Of a DNA stretch of 64,000 bases, positions 36,885 to 46,327 are shown piece by piece. The notes beneath the pieces are model-generated. The model was not told the origin of the DNA. It saw nothing but the letters and a program-made list of their open reading frames with translations, and did not search any database. The DNA is from Chloroherpeton thalassium ATCC 35110. Its GTDB lineage: Bacteria; Bacteroidota; Chlorobiia; Chlorobiales; Chloroherpetonaceae. The stretch covers positions 1,470,001 to 1,534,000 of the forward strand of contig NC_011026.1 of the NCBI RefSeq assembly GCF_000020525.1, written 5' to 3'. How positions within the stretch are numbered: the first letter of the stretch is position 1; every line of letters starts with the position of its first letter. The position numbers were made by a program, and so were the translations under genes.

Positions 36885-39800
36885 TTACATGGCGTGTTCG
36901 ATGCCTTCGAGACGATCTTCAAGGTCAGCGTAGATTTCTTGAAGCTTATCGATGGTGTCTTGGTCGGCTTGCCACATGCCGCGTCCGCTGGCTTCGAGCA
37001 TTCGGCCTACGATGTTTTTCATCGCTTCTGGATTGGCTTTTGCAAGTCGCTCGCGAATGTTTGGGTCAAACGCGTAGGTTTCAGCCGCTTCTTTATATAC
37101 CCAATCGTCAACGCTCTTGCTAACGGCGTCCCAACCGAGCATGTAGGTGAAGCGGTTGCTAATTTCCGTTGCGCCGCTGTGGCCTTGCGCCAGCATGTTT
37201 TCGTACCACTTCGGATTGAGCAATTTGGAACGATATTCCACACGCAGCGTTTTTTCCACATCGTCGACTTTCACGTCGGCGGTGAAGGATTCCACATAGT
37301 TGAGCTTTACCGTTTTGCCCTTCTTGTTGTGCAAGCGAGCCGAAAGCTGCAACGATCCCGACGACGAGAAGTAGCGGTCGATGTCGGAAACGCCGAACTC
37401 CGCCGAGTCAACCTGTTGGACAACACGGTCAACCGTGCCGAGCAAGCCTTTGAGCACGTCGGTTTCAAGCGCACCGTTGCGGTTTCCGCCATACGCATAG
37501 CTGGTGCGGCGAACGAAAACGCTGTCCAAGTCTTCCTCAGATTCCCACGCGGAATCTTCAACCATTTCGTCAATCGAGCTGCCATACATGCCTTGCGCCT
37601 GCGTGAAGATACGCGAGGTCGCGCTTTCAAACGATTTGCCTTCGGCAAGCGCTTCATCCACGTGTTTTTTGATGAAGTTCATGTCATGCGGTTCGTCGGC
37701 TTTGGCGGCGTCTTTGACCAAGCGGTCTAAGAGGTTCATCAGGTTGCCGAAGTTGTCGCGGAAAATCGAGCTAACCTGCATGAGCACATCGATACGCGGG
37801 CGGCCAAGTTCCGAAAGCGGAATGAGTTCGTAATGGCTGATTTTGCCTTGCGCATCGTAGCCCGGTCTTGCACCCATCAAGCGAATGACGATACCGATAG
37901 ATTCCCCTTTGGTTTTGATGGTGTCGAGACCCCACAAAACCTGTGCGACGGTTTCGGGAAACTCGTGGTCGTTTTCGGCCAAGTGGCGCTCGATGATGGA
38001 CTCGGCGATTTGCGCACCGCGCGAGTTGGCGACTTCCGACGGAATGCGCCACGGGTCAATCGAGTGAATGTTGCGACCGGTCGGCAAAATGTTTGCCCCG
38101 TCGCGGATGAGGTCGCCGCCCGGGCCTGCCGGCAAATAACGACCGTTCAACACACGAACGAGCGCGTCCATTTCACCCGAATTGTCTTTCATGCCTTCAA
38201 CCGTTTCGCGTCCGGCTCGGAGGCCTTCGTTCAGCGATTTGGCCATCTCTTCGGAAATGCTTGCGCCGCTTGTCAATTTGCCAAAGACGCTACGCGGATC
38301 GTTGTTGGCGAAAATGCACTGCTCAACAAATTCTTTGCAGGCTTGATCAATTTTTTCGCGGAGAGCGATCGCGTTTTTGTCGCCCTTACGCGCAAGCGAT
38401 GCCAATTCAGCATAGCCGCTATATTTTTTGCCTTCGGGATAAGTACTTAAAATGATGGACGGCAACGAGAGATTTTCGCCACGAAGCTTGAGCATTTCGG
38501 TAATCGTCGTGACCTGCTCTTCAACCGGCGTGGATTTGCCGAACACGTGCATTTCGCTGCTAATCAAACGATTTTCCAAATCCATCAAATAGACATAAAG
38601 TCGGCTGACATAATCTTGGAACGGCTCGCCTTCTTTATATGGGCAATCGTCGGAAAGATTGAGTTGGGCGACTTTTTCCAAAACGGCTTCCTGGATTTCT
38701 GCATCGTCGGATTTGTCCAAACCGCGTTCGCGATAATCGGCGATCATGTCTTTGAGCGCGGGCAATTCTTTGTAAAGTCCAGCGCGTGAAAGCGGCGGCA
38801 CGGCGTGCGAAATCATGGTTGCATAGCCGCGACGCTTGGCGATGTTCGCCTCGCTCGGGTTATTGACCGGATAAATATAAACCTGTGGGACTTCGCCGAG
38901 CAGCGCATCCGGCCAGCAATCTTGCGTTAAGCCGAGCTGCAAACCTGGCATCCATTCCGCTGTGCCGTGCATACCGACATGGATGATGCCGTCGGCCATA
39001 AACTTGCGGCTGAGCCAGCGATAGAACGAGATATATTGATGGTGCGGTGTGTTTTCTTTGTCAAACAACAGGCGCATCGGGTCGCCTTGAATGCCGAGAC
39101 GCGGTTGCACACCGATATAGATATTTCCGAAAGTCAAGCCGCCGATGTAGACTTTGTCCTCAGCAGCCGGCGCGATGTCGCCCGGGAAGGAATCCCAACG
39201 CGCGTTGATTTTTTCGCGCTCGCCTTCCGTCGTCATGTTGCGGAATTCATCGTGGGTCACGCAAATGGCATCCGGCGCGTTGAACTGCGTTTGGAAATCG
39301 GTTGCTTTATCCAACATGTTATAAAGCTCGTCAGCAGTTTCGGGAATGTCGCCGACATGATAGCCTTCCGATTTCAGGCGATGAAGCATGGCAAGCAAGC
39401 TTTTCGGCACATCGAGCAGCGCCGCGCTTGATTTTCTGCCCAAGCCAGGAGGATAGTCATAAACGACAAAGCCGAGTTTCTTTTCGCTGTTCGGCTTTTT
39501 GCGAAGCGATGTCCAGCGAACCGCGATTTGCGCCAAACGCTGCATACGGTCTTTGGTCGGTGTGATGCGCCCGTCTTTACCGGCGCCAAGCACCACCGGA
39601 GAAATTGCGCCGTCCATTTCCGGCATGGAATAAAGCATGGCGGACTGGAGCGGTGTGACACCGTGCAAACGCCAAGAATCCATATCTTGGATGAAAAGCG
39701 GCTGTGCCACAATGTACGGCACGTCAATTTTCGAGAAGATTTCATCGCGAGCTTCTGCGGAAGTGCCCGGCGTGGTTGAACCAGCAGGGCCGCCGATTAA

Positions 39801-40694
39801 GCCGAAGCCCATCATGTTAATGAGCAAGTCGATGTTCTCTTTCGGGAACCATTCGCGAACGGCGACATGCCCTTCCACACCCATGACGAACACCGGCAAA
39901 ACATAAAGCCCGGCTTTTTCCAATTCCAAAATGGCAGCATCGATGTAGGCGCGCTCTTGAAGCAAGTGTTTGCGGAAGAAAAGCAATCCGACGCGAGAAG
40001 AATTTTTCGGATCGTTTGATCTTTTCTTCTGCCATTTGTTGTAATGGCTTGCATCTTTGAAATAGTCTGGCGCTTCAGGATGATAAAAGCCCATAGTTGG
40101 GACTTCAACCACCGATTCCACTTTGAGGTTTGCGCCAAAATATTCACGCAAAATTAAGCGGAACATGTTGGCGAGGTTTTCACCCGTCGGATGAAGCCAG
40201 TAAGAGTAGACCTGCATCCAATGCTTGAAATCTTTTGCCTTGTTCGGAATCAAAGGCAACATGGTACGCATGATTTTTAGCAACTTCATGTAGCCATACA
40301 GCGCATCTTCATCGCGTCCTTTAACAAGCATCTTGGCAACCTTCTTGACGATGTCGGGCATACCGCTGCCGTCGCCGGCTGGGTTGTAATCGCCGACTTT
40401 TGTCATGGCCATCACTTCTGGCATCGATTCGTAGGCAAAGATGGTTTCGACCGACGATTTCTCGAGGCATTCTTTGAGCCAGTCTGCCTGAGGCTTGAAC
40501 TGAATCAGCGTCAGAAAAAGGCAATCGGCTGATTGAAGCGCCGTTGCAAGTTCCTCATTTTGTTGTTCGAGGTCAAGGTCGGACCATTCCGTCAGTTCGG
40601 CGGCGTCGCCGAGCATTTGACGGACATCTTTCCAAACCCTACGGTTGTACTGATCCATGCCTAAAATGGCTACAATTTTTTTCTTCTCGCTCAT
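36885..40694 (-). CDS. magnesium chelatase H-subunit paralog, BchS/BchT type
   Basis: A 1269-residue CobN/Mg-chelatase H-type protein, full length. It shares the core of bchH: GMHGTAEWMPGLQLGLTQDCWP, YPVNNPSEANIAKRRGYATM, PTGRNIHSIDPWRIPS, and GRPRIDVLMQVSSIFRDNFG. The N-terminus (KIVAILGMDQYNRRVWKDVRQML) differs from that of BchH. Green sulfur bacteria carry up to three H paralogs, BchH, BchS and BchT, and the extra ones have been proposed to help direct Mg-protoporphyrin to bacteriochlorophyll c. I cannot choose between BchS and BchT. The ATG has AAGGAG 8 bases upstream. The DUF169 gene is 274 bases upstream on the same strand. Confidence 0.9.
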   Translation of the reverse strand: MSEKKKIVAILGMDQYNRRVWKDVRQMLGDAAELTEWSDLDLEQQNEELATALQSADCLFLTLIQFKPQADWLKECLEKSSVETIFAYESMPEVMAMTKVGDYNPAGDGSGMPDIVKKVAKMLVKGRDEDALYGYMKLLKIMRTMLPLIPNKAKDFKHWMQVYSYWLHPTGENLANMFRLILREYFGANLKVESVVEVPTMGFYHPEAPDYFKDASHYNKWQKKRSNDPKNSSRVGLLFFRKHLLQERAYIDAAILELEKAGLYVLPVFVMGVEGHVAVREWFPKENIDLLINMMGFGLIGGPAGSTTPGTSAEARDEIFSKIDVPYIVAQPLFIQDMDSWRLHGVTPLQSAMLYSMPEMDGAISPVVLGAGKDGRITPTKDRMQRLAQIAVRWTSLRKKPNSEKKLGFVVYDYPPGLGRKSSAALLDVPKSLLAMLHRLKSEGYHVGDIPETADELYNMLDKATDFQTQFNAPDAICVTHDEFRNMTTEGEREKINARWDSFPGDIAPAAEDKVYIGGLTFGNIYIGVQPRLGIQGDPMRLLFDKENTPHHQYISFYRWLSRKFMADGIIHVGMHGTAEWMPGLQLGLTQDCWPDALLGEVPQVYIYPVNNPSEANIAKRRGYATMISHAVPPLSRAGLYKELPALKDMIADYRERGLDKSDDAEIQEAVLEKVAQLNLSDDCPYKEGEPFQDYVSRLYVYLMDLENRLISSEMHVFGKSTPVEEQVTTITEMLKLRGENLSLPSIILSTYPEGKKYSGYAELASLARKGDKNAIALREKIDQACKEFVEQCIFANNDPRSVFGKLTSGASISEEMAKSLNEGLRAGRETVEGMKDNSGEMDALVRVLNGRYLPAGPGGDLIRDGANILPTGRNIHSIDPWRIPSEVANSRGAQIAESIIERHLAENDHEFPETVAQVLWGLDTIKTKGESIGIVIRLMGARPGYDAQGKISHYELIPLSELGRPRIDVLMQVSSIFRDNFGNLMNLLDRLVKDAAKADEPHDMNFIKKHVDEALAEGKSFESATSRIFTQAQGMYGSSIDEMVEDSAWESEEDLDSVFVRRTSYAYGGNRNGALETDVLKGLLGTVDRVVQQVDSAEFGVSDIDRYFSSSGSLQLSARLHNKKGKTVKLNYVESFTADVKVDDVEKTLRVEYRSKLLNPKWYENMLAQGHSGATEISNRFTYMLGWDAVSKSVDDWVYKEAAETYAFDPNIRERLAKANPEAMKNIVGRMLEASGRGMWQADQDTIDKLQEIYADLEDRLEGIEHAM

Positions 40695-40968
40695 GTGTCA
40701 TTGTCTCCTTTTGTGGGATGCCGAAAAACGCGACTTGTGAACCAACAGGCTTTTTTGCCAGGTGGGTGTTTCAACTCGCCCTTTTACGGCCACAGGTATT
40801 TTTCTCAGTGTTAATGGTTCAAAAATTCTCAAAATCAAAAAACGGTAAAAAAAATTCAGCCATACATTTTTACCCGGCCTTAACCGAAATGGAAAAATGA
40901 ATGTGAAAGAACAGCCTCCAATAAAGCGTAACCAAACTGTTTGGGAGCGCTTATCGTTGCAAAAGCTT

Positions 40969-41718
40969 TTAAGATTCCCCTTTTTCGTGGTAAAGCGTGT
41001 GCTTATACATGCTCGAAACCCGGCAGATTCGGTTCAAATTTTTCACGGCCTGCTCCAGTTTTCTGTAAGGAAAAACCACCAGAACTTCATCGTCGTTCAG
41101 CGGCAAGCCGGCATTTCCGCCGACATCGCCGAGCGTAAAAGTCGGCTCGTTCGTTTTATAAACAAAACTTGAAATCATCTCGCAGGTTGAACTGCCGGCA
41201 ACACCACGAATTAGCTCGCCCGTGTCAAAACCGTAGGCTCGCAAAATTCGCTGTCCTTGGGCAGGTTTGCAAATAATAAAAACCAAATCGGGCGAAAGGG
41301 CGTCGTCGTTCATTTTCTCAAGCGGTGAAATGAGTTGCGCCTCGAATTCGCCGTCTTCGAATGGCAAGGTGGCTTTCAACGCATTTTTCAAGGCGTCCAT
41401 CGTACCGAAAATTTTGTTATCGCCAATCATAAACTTTTCGGCCATTTCGATCGGCATGGTGCTGCCGAAGCCAGCGCCCATGGCGCCACCGCCGCAAAGC
41501 TGTTGCGATTTGACCGTGTAGAACGGCCCCGCACCGTAAAACGCATCGCCCCACATGGCGCAAAGCATAGATTTTGCCTCGCCTTCTGGCGCATCGCTCC
41601 CGAAGCGCTTCACGCCTTCGGGAATATCCGCAAGCCGCTGGATGAATGTGATTGCAACGGGCTTGCGCTCAAGCGATTCTATTTGGCAAAGCGAATCGGA
41701 AAGCTCTTTCGGTGTCAT
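40969..41718 (-). CDS. DUF169 family protein (COG2043)
   Basis: A 249-residue protein of the DUF169/COG2043 family, function unknown. Recognisable family segments are LERKPVAITFI at residues 15-25, the central QQLCGGGAMGAGFG and PEDLVFI-like PDLVFIICKP, and RGVAGSSTCEMISSFVYKT near the C-terminus. There is no signal peptide. The start at 41718 follows the stop of the TonB receptor gene by 19 bases, so the two are very likely co-transcribed; the longer frame to 41805 would overlap the receptor. Location between a TonB receptor and an H-subunit paralog suggests a link to tetrapyrrole or metal handling, but this is only context. Confidence 0.82.
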   Translation of the reverse strand: MTPKELSDSLCQIESLERKPVAITFIQRLADIPEGVKRFGSDAPEGEAKSMLCAMWGDAFYGAGPFYTVKSQQLCGGGAMGAGFGSTMPIEMAEKFMIGDNKIFGTMDALKNALKATLPFEDGEFEAQLISPLEKMNDDALSPDLVFIICKPAQGQRILRAYGFDTGELIRGVAGSSTCEMISSFVYKTNEPTFTLGDVGGNAGLPLNDDEVLVVFPYRKLEQAVKNLNRICRVSSMYKHTLYHEKGES

Positions 41719-41737
41719 GCGCGGTGTTCCTTCACGA

Positions 41738-44200
41738 TTAATATTGATATTCAACTCCAAAATGGAAACTCCTCCCTGGCGCACGGTAATGCTCAAGCTC
41801 TTCATATTGGACGTTGCCTAAATTGCGTACAGCGGCGGTTAAAACGACCCCATCCATTACATCATACTTTGCACCTGCATTCATGACAAAAAAGCCGCCT
41901 GGATAGTCCGTGCCTTCTTCGTTGGCGTACATTCTGACGGACTTAATTTCGCTAACGAACCTGCCCGAATAATTCAGGATGACGTTGCCGATGTGGTAGG
42001 TTGTATTAAAATTAAAAGTATGCTCCGGTCGGTACGACAACCAATCTTTGCCATCTTCAGGATTCAGATTACCACCAAGTCGCCGGTCACTATCGCTGGA
42101 CACATCTTTTGCATTCATATAATTATAGCCGAACTGCAAATGTAGTGTCTCTATCGGTTGGCTCGTTAGGCTGAGTTCAAGCCCAATAATGCGGGCTCTG
42201 GAAACATTTCGAAATTGGAAAATTACCGAGCCAATATCAGTGGAAACGGCATCTGGATTGACATTTTCCGACTCAATCAAATCTTGATACTCGTTCCAGT
42301 AGGCAGAAATATCAAAGGAAAAATATCGAGAAAAACTCTTGAACATGCCGATTTCCGCACCGGTCATGCGTTCGGCGTCGAGTTCTCCGTTCGGAATTCC
42401 CTTAAAAAATCCAGCGTCGGTTACAAAGCGTTCGGCAAGTGTCGGCGCTCTCATGCTTCGGCCAAGTGAAGCTCGAATAGAAGTTTCTTCATCTAAAAGA
42501 TAGGTTGCTGCAACACGTGGGCTAAATTGCCAAAGCGTTTTGTATTTTATGGATTCTGTTTTATAGGAATAAATCGATTGGTAATTCTCGTCTATACCTG
42601 TTTGGTCTAAATAATTTTTGTAGGTAATTGAGGTGCGGTCGATATGGTCAACATCGAAGCGGGCCCCAAAGCTAATGCGGATTTTGTCGCTTGCCTGAAA
42701 ATCATCTTGTGCGAAAATTCCCACGCCATAGCCCGAATTATTTTTATAGATCGTAGAAGTAACATCGTCATAACGAAAATCTGTTCCCGCTACAATTCTG
42801 TGCCCACCTGAAAATAAATTGAATTGGATGCTGCCTCCGTAGCGTCTTGCATCTGAATCATTGTACGTTGATGGGTCGTCCGGGTCATACGGGCGTCTAT
42901 CACCGGCAAGATAACGCTGGTAATTATCTATGACCTCTCCGGTAGCGTTTGTTTTATCAAATGCAGAATTTTTTTCCGGATAATACTTAATCAACCAATA
43001 GGAGCGATTAAAATAGAGCTTTGATTCCAGACTTGCAGAATTGCTTAAGGTCGCCACATGCGTGAGACCGATGAGTTGCACTGAGTTATCCTTAACATCA
43101 TCATCAAATGTATAATTTTGGGCATCGGCTGCAAGTGCGTTGTAGCGGTTTTGCCAAGGATATGGAATCCCTCCAGTGACAAAGGTCAACATGCTTGTAA
43201 GCTGCAAATAATTGCTGCCGTTCAAGTCATAGCGGGCTTTTATTTTAATATCGTCACTTTCCATTTGCGCCGATTGGCGATAGCCATCGTCGTCGGAATG
43301 GGAATACACTAAGTTATAGCGAAGATTGTTGATTTTATTACCATGCTGAATTTCCGCACTGTAAAAGTAAGGCGTAGAACCTCCGGGATAAACTGATGTG
43401 TTGGTTTCATTAGAAGCAGGCTTATCGTAAAAACCGTTTTGAAAACGGGCTTTGAAGGTAAATTCTTTTGGCAATGCTGCCGTTGCACTAATGACGCCCC
43501 CCATAGCCCCCATACCATAAAGCGAGGACGCATTGCCTTTAACGACTTCTATTCGTTCAATGGCGTTCATGGAGAGCATAGACCAATACAGCGAACCAGC
43601 ATCAGGAGAGTTCAACGGAAACCCGTCGTAAAGCATTAAGACGCGCGTGCCGAGGCCACCGCCAGAATAAGTATTTGAACCACGAATTTGCACCGTGCTT
43701 GAACCGTAGCCACCTGAACGCACCATATCAACGCCAGGAACGGTTTCAAGCGTATGATCCAATTGTGGCGTGGGAAGGGCAACTATGGCTTCTTCAGAGA
43801 TAACGCTTGTGGTGATGGGAGTTTCTACTTTATTTTGCTCGTAGCGTGAAGCCGAAACAACAACTTCTGAACCCGTTACGCTACCCTGCTTTAGGCTAAA
43901 ATTGAGTTCAAGCGTTTCTCCATCCCCAATTGAAATGCGTTTTTTTATGTTCTTGTAGCCGATAGCCGAAATTCTTATTACAAATGAGCCTGACGGAACA
44001 CGTTGAATTTCATAATACCCATCCAAGTCGGAAGCAGCACCGAGCATGGTTTCTTGAATCATGACCGTAGCGCCGGGCAGAGGCTCAGATGTTTCCGCAT
44101 CGGTAACAACACCTTTAATAGTTGATTTTCCATGTGTATCAGCAAACACTGCTTCGGAAAACCAACACAACCCGATGATCAACCAGACTATTTTTTTCAT
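41738..44200 (-). CDS. TonB-dependent outer-membrane receptor, BtuB/FepA-like
   Basis: An 820-residue receptor. It has a signal peptide (VWLIIGLCWFSEAVFA), a carboxypeptidase-regulatory-like domain (TIKGVVTDAETSEPLPGATVM), a plug (ASRYEQNKVETPITTSVISEE, QIRGSNTYSGGGLGTRVLML, GNASSLYGMGAMGGVIS) and a 22-strand-type barrel ending in GRSFHFGVEYQY with the terminal aromatic. The plug resembles vitamin B12 and siderophore receptors, but the sequence does not fix the ligand. The ATG at 44200 is preferred, since GAGGGA precedes it and the signal peptide follows. It lies between a lipoprotein and DUF169 on the same strand. A corrinoid or heme-like ligand would suit the neighbouring B12-dependent and chelatase genes. 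Confidence 0.9.
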   Translation of the reverse strand: MKKIVWLIIGLCWFSEAVFADTHGKSTIKGVVTDAETSEPLPGATVMIQETMLGAASDLDGYYEIQRVPSGSFVIRISAIGYKNIKKRISIGDGETLELNFSLKQGSVTGSEVVVSASRYEQNKVETPITTSVISEEAIVALPTPQLDHTLETVPGVDMVRSGGYGSSTVQIRGSNTYSGGGLGTRVLMLYDGFPLNSPDAGSLYWSMLSMNAIERIEVVKGNASSLYGMGAMGGVISATAALPKEFTFKARFQNGFYDKPASNETNTSVYPGGSTPYFYSAEIQHGNKINNLRYNLVYSHSDDDGYRQSAQMESDDIKIKARYDLNGSNYLQLTSMLTFVTGGIPYPWQNRYNALAADAQNYTFDDDVKDNSVQLIGLTHVATLSNSASLESKLYFNRSYWLIKYYPEKNSAFDKTNATGEVIDNYQRYLAGDRRPYDPDDPSTYNDSDARRYGGSIQFNLFSGGHRIVAGTDFRYDDVTSTIYKNNSGYGVGIFAQDDFQASDKIRISFGARFDVDHIDRTSITYKNYLDQTGIDENYQSIYSYKTESIKYKTLWQFSPRVAATYLLDEETSIRASLGRSMRAPTLAERFVTDAGFFKGIPNGELDAERMTGAEIGMFKSFSRYFSFDISAYWNEYQDLIESENVNPDAVSTDIGSVIFQFRNVSRARIIGLELSLTSQPIETLHLQFGYNYMNAKDVSSDSDRRLGGNLNPEDGKDWLSYRPEHTFNFNTTYHIGNVILNYSGRFVSEIKSVRMYANEEGTDYPGGFFVMNAGAKYDVMDGVVLTAAVRNLGNVQYEELEHYRAPGRSFHFGVEYQY

Positions 44201-44291
44201 TGTAAATATTCCCTCGTCAAAACGTTTAAGCATAAAATTGCCAAAATTCAGAGGGCGGAAACCGTCCGCCCCCTATTTAATCATCATGCGA

Positions 44292-45335
44292 TTAAGGCAA
44301 CGTGATATTTGTTTGCCAAACCAAAAGCGGATATGTTACATTGAATGTGAAAGACCCATCACCAGTTGTTAGGTTCTCATATTGTGCGAGAGGTTCCGCT
44401 GTGTCATCGGTATAGGATATTCCTGTAAATGAATCAATGATGATACATTTATAAGTTTGGTCACCGCTTGCAAAACTGATATGTGTTTTATCAATGAATG
44501 CCATAATGTTCACATCGGTAGTAGCCGGCTTAGGAATGACGACATAAAGATCCGGAGCGACGCCGCCTGCCGCAATCGCAGCTGCTTTTGTTTCATAATC
44601 TTTATATCCGATAAGCGCCAAATAAGGCTCGGTTTGTCCGAATCCAGGCGTTCCAGTCGGCCAGTTTGTCGCGTCGTCAACAGTAACGGTACCAACAACC
44701 GAGCCGCTATCGAGACCTGCGCGGCGCATAGCATCATAAGCATACGCGCCAACAGCCATATCACAGTACATGTCAATGTTTTGATGAGCATCGCTGTTAA
44801 CCGTTATGGATGTCCCATAGCCATATTTTGTTGCGTCTCCCCAATGTCCAAGTCCAACAGATTTTCTAACCGTATTTGCATCCCGAATATTTTCATAAGT
44901 CGGAGCAACAAGGTAAGTCCCGTTTATCACATCTGTGAACTGATACTCCAACGTATTATTAGTGAGCATACAATATTTCATTCCGGTTCCCATTCCGGTT
45001 CCTCCAAGCAGGTAAGCGGGCCCTGATGTTGCCATTCCAGCTGATGTTGCGGGAATAAGACCAATGCGAAAGTACCCTGCAACAGCATCGCTAGTGCTTG
45101 CACTGTGTGGCCATAAGCTTTCACTAATTGCTCCCCCTGCATAAGTGAATTTTAATGTACCAGTGATGGTATTCGAGGTGGTCGGGTCAATGATTTCGAG
45201 AGGCGTACAACTTTCGTCTGTATTTGTCCCATTATCATCGTCGTCGCAGCCTACTGTGCCTACAGAAAGCGTGAAGGCAAAAAGTACCAAAAACAGTCTT
45301 TTTAGGAATGAGTGTTTGGTTGATGTAATACGCAT
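44292..45335 (-). CDS. exported lipoprotein of unknown function, upstream of the TonB receptor
   Basis: A 347-residue lipoprotein. The signal peptide FLVLFAFTLSVGTVGC ends with a lipobox Cys followed by an acidic run DDDDN. The mature part is rich in Thr, Gly and Ala and lacks any motif I know. Its pairing with a TonB receptor 91 bases downstream resembles systems in which a surface lipoprotein hands a ligand to the receptor, as with HmuY-type proteins, but I see no direct similarity. The ATG at 45335 has GGGGAG 7 bases upstream, which decides the start over the upstream codon. Confidence 0.8.
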   Translation of the reverse strand: MRITSTKHSFLKRLFLVLFAFTLSVGTVGCDDDDNGTNTDESCTPLEIIDPTTSNTITGTLKFTYAGGAISESLWPHSASTSDAVAGYFRIGLIPATSAGMATSGPAYLLGGTGMGTGMKYCMLTNNTLEYQFTDVINGTYLVAPTYENIRDANTVRKSVGLGHWGDATKYGYGTSITVNSDAHQNIDMYCDMAVGAYAYDAMRRAGLDSGSVVGTVTVDDATNWPTGTPGFGQTEPYLALIGYKDYETKAAAIAAGGVAPDLYVVIPKPATTDVNIMAFIDKTHISFASGDQTYKCIIIDSFTGISYTDDTAEPLAQYENLTTGDGSFTFNVTYPLLVWQTNITLP

Positions 45336-45523
45336 AGCGTTTCTCCCCATTTTAATTATTTTTTTGAATGATCACGATTAATGTACTGCAATGAAACTAA
45401 GCACTTTTTTATGGAGGAAAAGCTCATTTCTCAAAATTTTCGCGTGCATCTCTGGGACTTATTCCACCTAATGCAGTATGTGAAAAAGCAGAACGGCGGT
45501 ATGCAATACCGACCAAAAGTAAG

Positions 45524-46006
45524 CTACGTTAAAAGCGGGGTGTTTATTTGAATCAAATTGAACGGAGTTTTCAGTCTCTGCGGGATATAAGCAATTGGTG
45601 ATGCGAATTGAACCTGAAAAAGTTGAGCAAAATTTTGCAAAAACGGCACGGATGTGCTTAATGAAGATCTTTCAGCAAAGAAGTGTTTCTTTACAAAAGC
45701 GCAACCGTGCGAATCGGAATTGTCTTGTTTTTCTGCGGTTGCAGCACGCGCATCTTGATTAGGGTAATGCGCACTGCGAGCCATCGAAGAAGCGGGAATG
45801 TTTAACCCAAGCGGATAAGTTAAAAGTGCTTTTCTAGAAAGTAAAAGCCGAGTTTCGGCGGTTTTGTCTTTTGACTTTGAGCTTAATAAGTAAGTATTCT
45901 TGGCAATGGCCTGGCCACCTAAAACTGAAATAACTAAGAATAGATAAACCTCCAGCAACCTCCAGAACTCTTTTGCAACCAAATGTATTTTACTTCGAAA
46001 AATCAT
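45524..46006 (-). CDS. small exported protein of unknown function, paralog of the one at 36001-36477
   Basis: A 160-residue protein, unrecognised but paralogous to the protein at 36001-36477. Matching segments include EFWRLLEVYLF, ISVLG, LLSSKSK, a hydrophobic PF-x-x-F segment near the end and the terminal NTPLLT. The hydrophobic stretch LLEVYLFLVISVLGGQAIA (residues 17-35) looks like a signal peptide; unlike the paralog, it has no Cys after SVLG. A TAA codon stands 4 codons upstream of the ATG at 46006, so this start is well bounded. It is followed by the lipoprotein-TonB-DUF169-H-subunit series on the same strand. Confidence 0.7.
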   Translation of the reverse strand: MIFRSKIHLVAKEFWRLLEVYLFLVISVLGGQAIAKNTYLLSSKSKDKTAETRLLLSRKALLTYPLGLNIPASSMARSAHYPNQDARAATAEKQDNSDSHGCAFVKKHFFAERSSLSTSVPFLQNFAQLFQVQFASPIAYIPQRLKTPFNLIQINTPLLT

Positions 46007-46040
46007 GAGACTTTATGACACAAGTTTCAGTTGGTGCTTC

Positions 46041-46107
46041 AATGAGGTCCCTCAGATACCCAGTCTTGAAAAACCCGAACAAAAGATAGGGCTCATTAAA
46101 ACGCTTT
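46041..46107 (-). promoter_or_regulatory. leader blocks shared with the 36.5-kb paralog
   Basis: On the minus strand, AAAGCGTTTTAATGAGCCC (46089-46107), GCCCTATCTT and GAGGGACCTCATT (46041-46053) follow the order seen before the paralog at 36.5 kb. Here the first two blocks are fused (GAGCCCTATCTT), while the other copy has about 10 extra bases between them. AATGAG and CTCATT could pair in this copy. Confidence 0.5.
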
Positions 46108-46267
46108 AAAAATATGATGCGATATCAAGAAAATGTTAAGTTCTTTTTATAAGAAGAAATAAAAAAAAAGCTTAAAAAGAATATCGACTAAAACGGCTTG
46201 CGCAATACTTCCCCTGTTTTACAAAGCCGTCCTTCTCAAAAACAGATTGTACATCCATTTCTTTAAA

Positions 46268-46308
46268 AAGCAAAACAGCGGCTATTTTTTTTGAGGCCGC
46301 TGTTTGTA
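46268..46308 (-). terminator. terminator after the B12 radical-SAM gene
   Basis: AAACAGCGGC (46273-46282) and GCCGCTGTTT (46296-46305) form a 10-bp stem. On the minus strand it is followed by TGCTTTTTAAAG. It lies 23 bases after the radical-SAM stop codon and separates that gene from the small exported protein. Confidence 0.85.
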
Positions 46309-46327
46309 CGTACTTTCAAACTTTCCT

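Noticed and set aside
41738-41805. Extended start of the DUF169 protein at 41805
   Set aside because: The added residues overlap the 3' end of the TonB receptor gene and do not resemble the family; the ATG at 41718 fits better.
46041-46107. Leader ORF MSPIFCSGFSRLGI before the second small exported protein
   Set aside because: The matching frame in the other copy lacks an ATG (ATT instead), so a conserved leader peptide is not supported; only the DNA blocks are.
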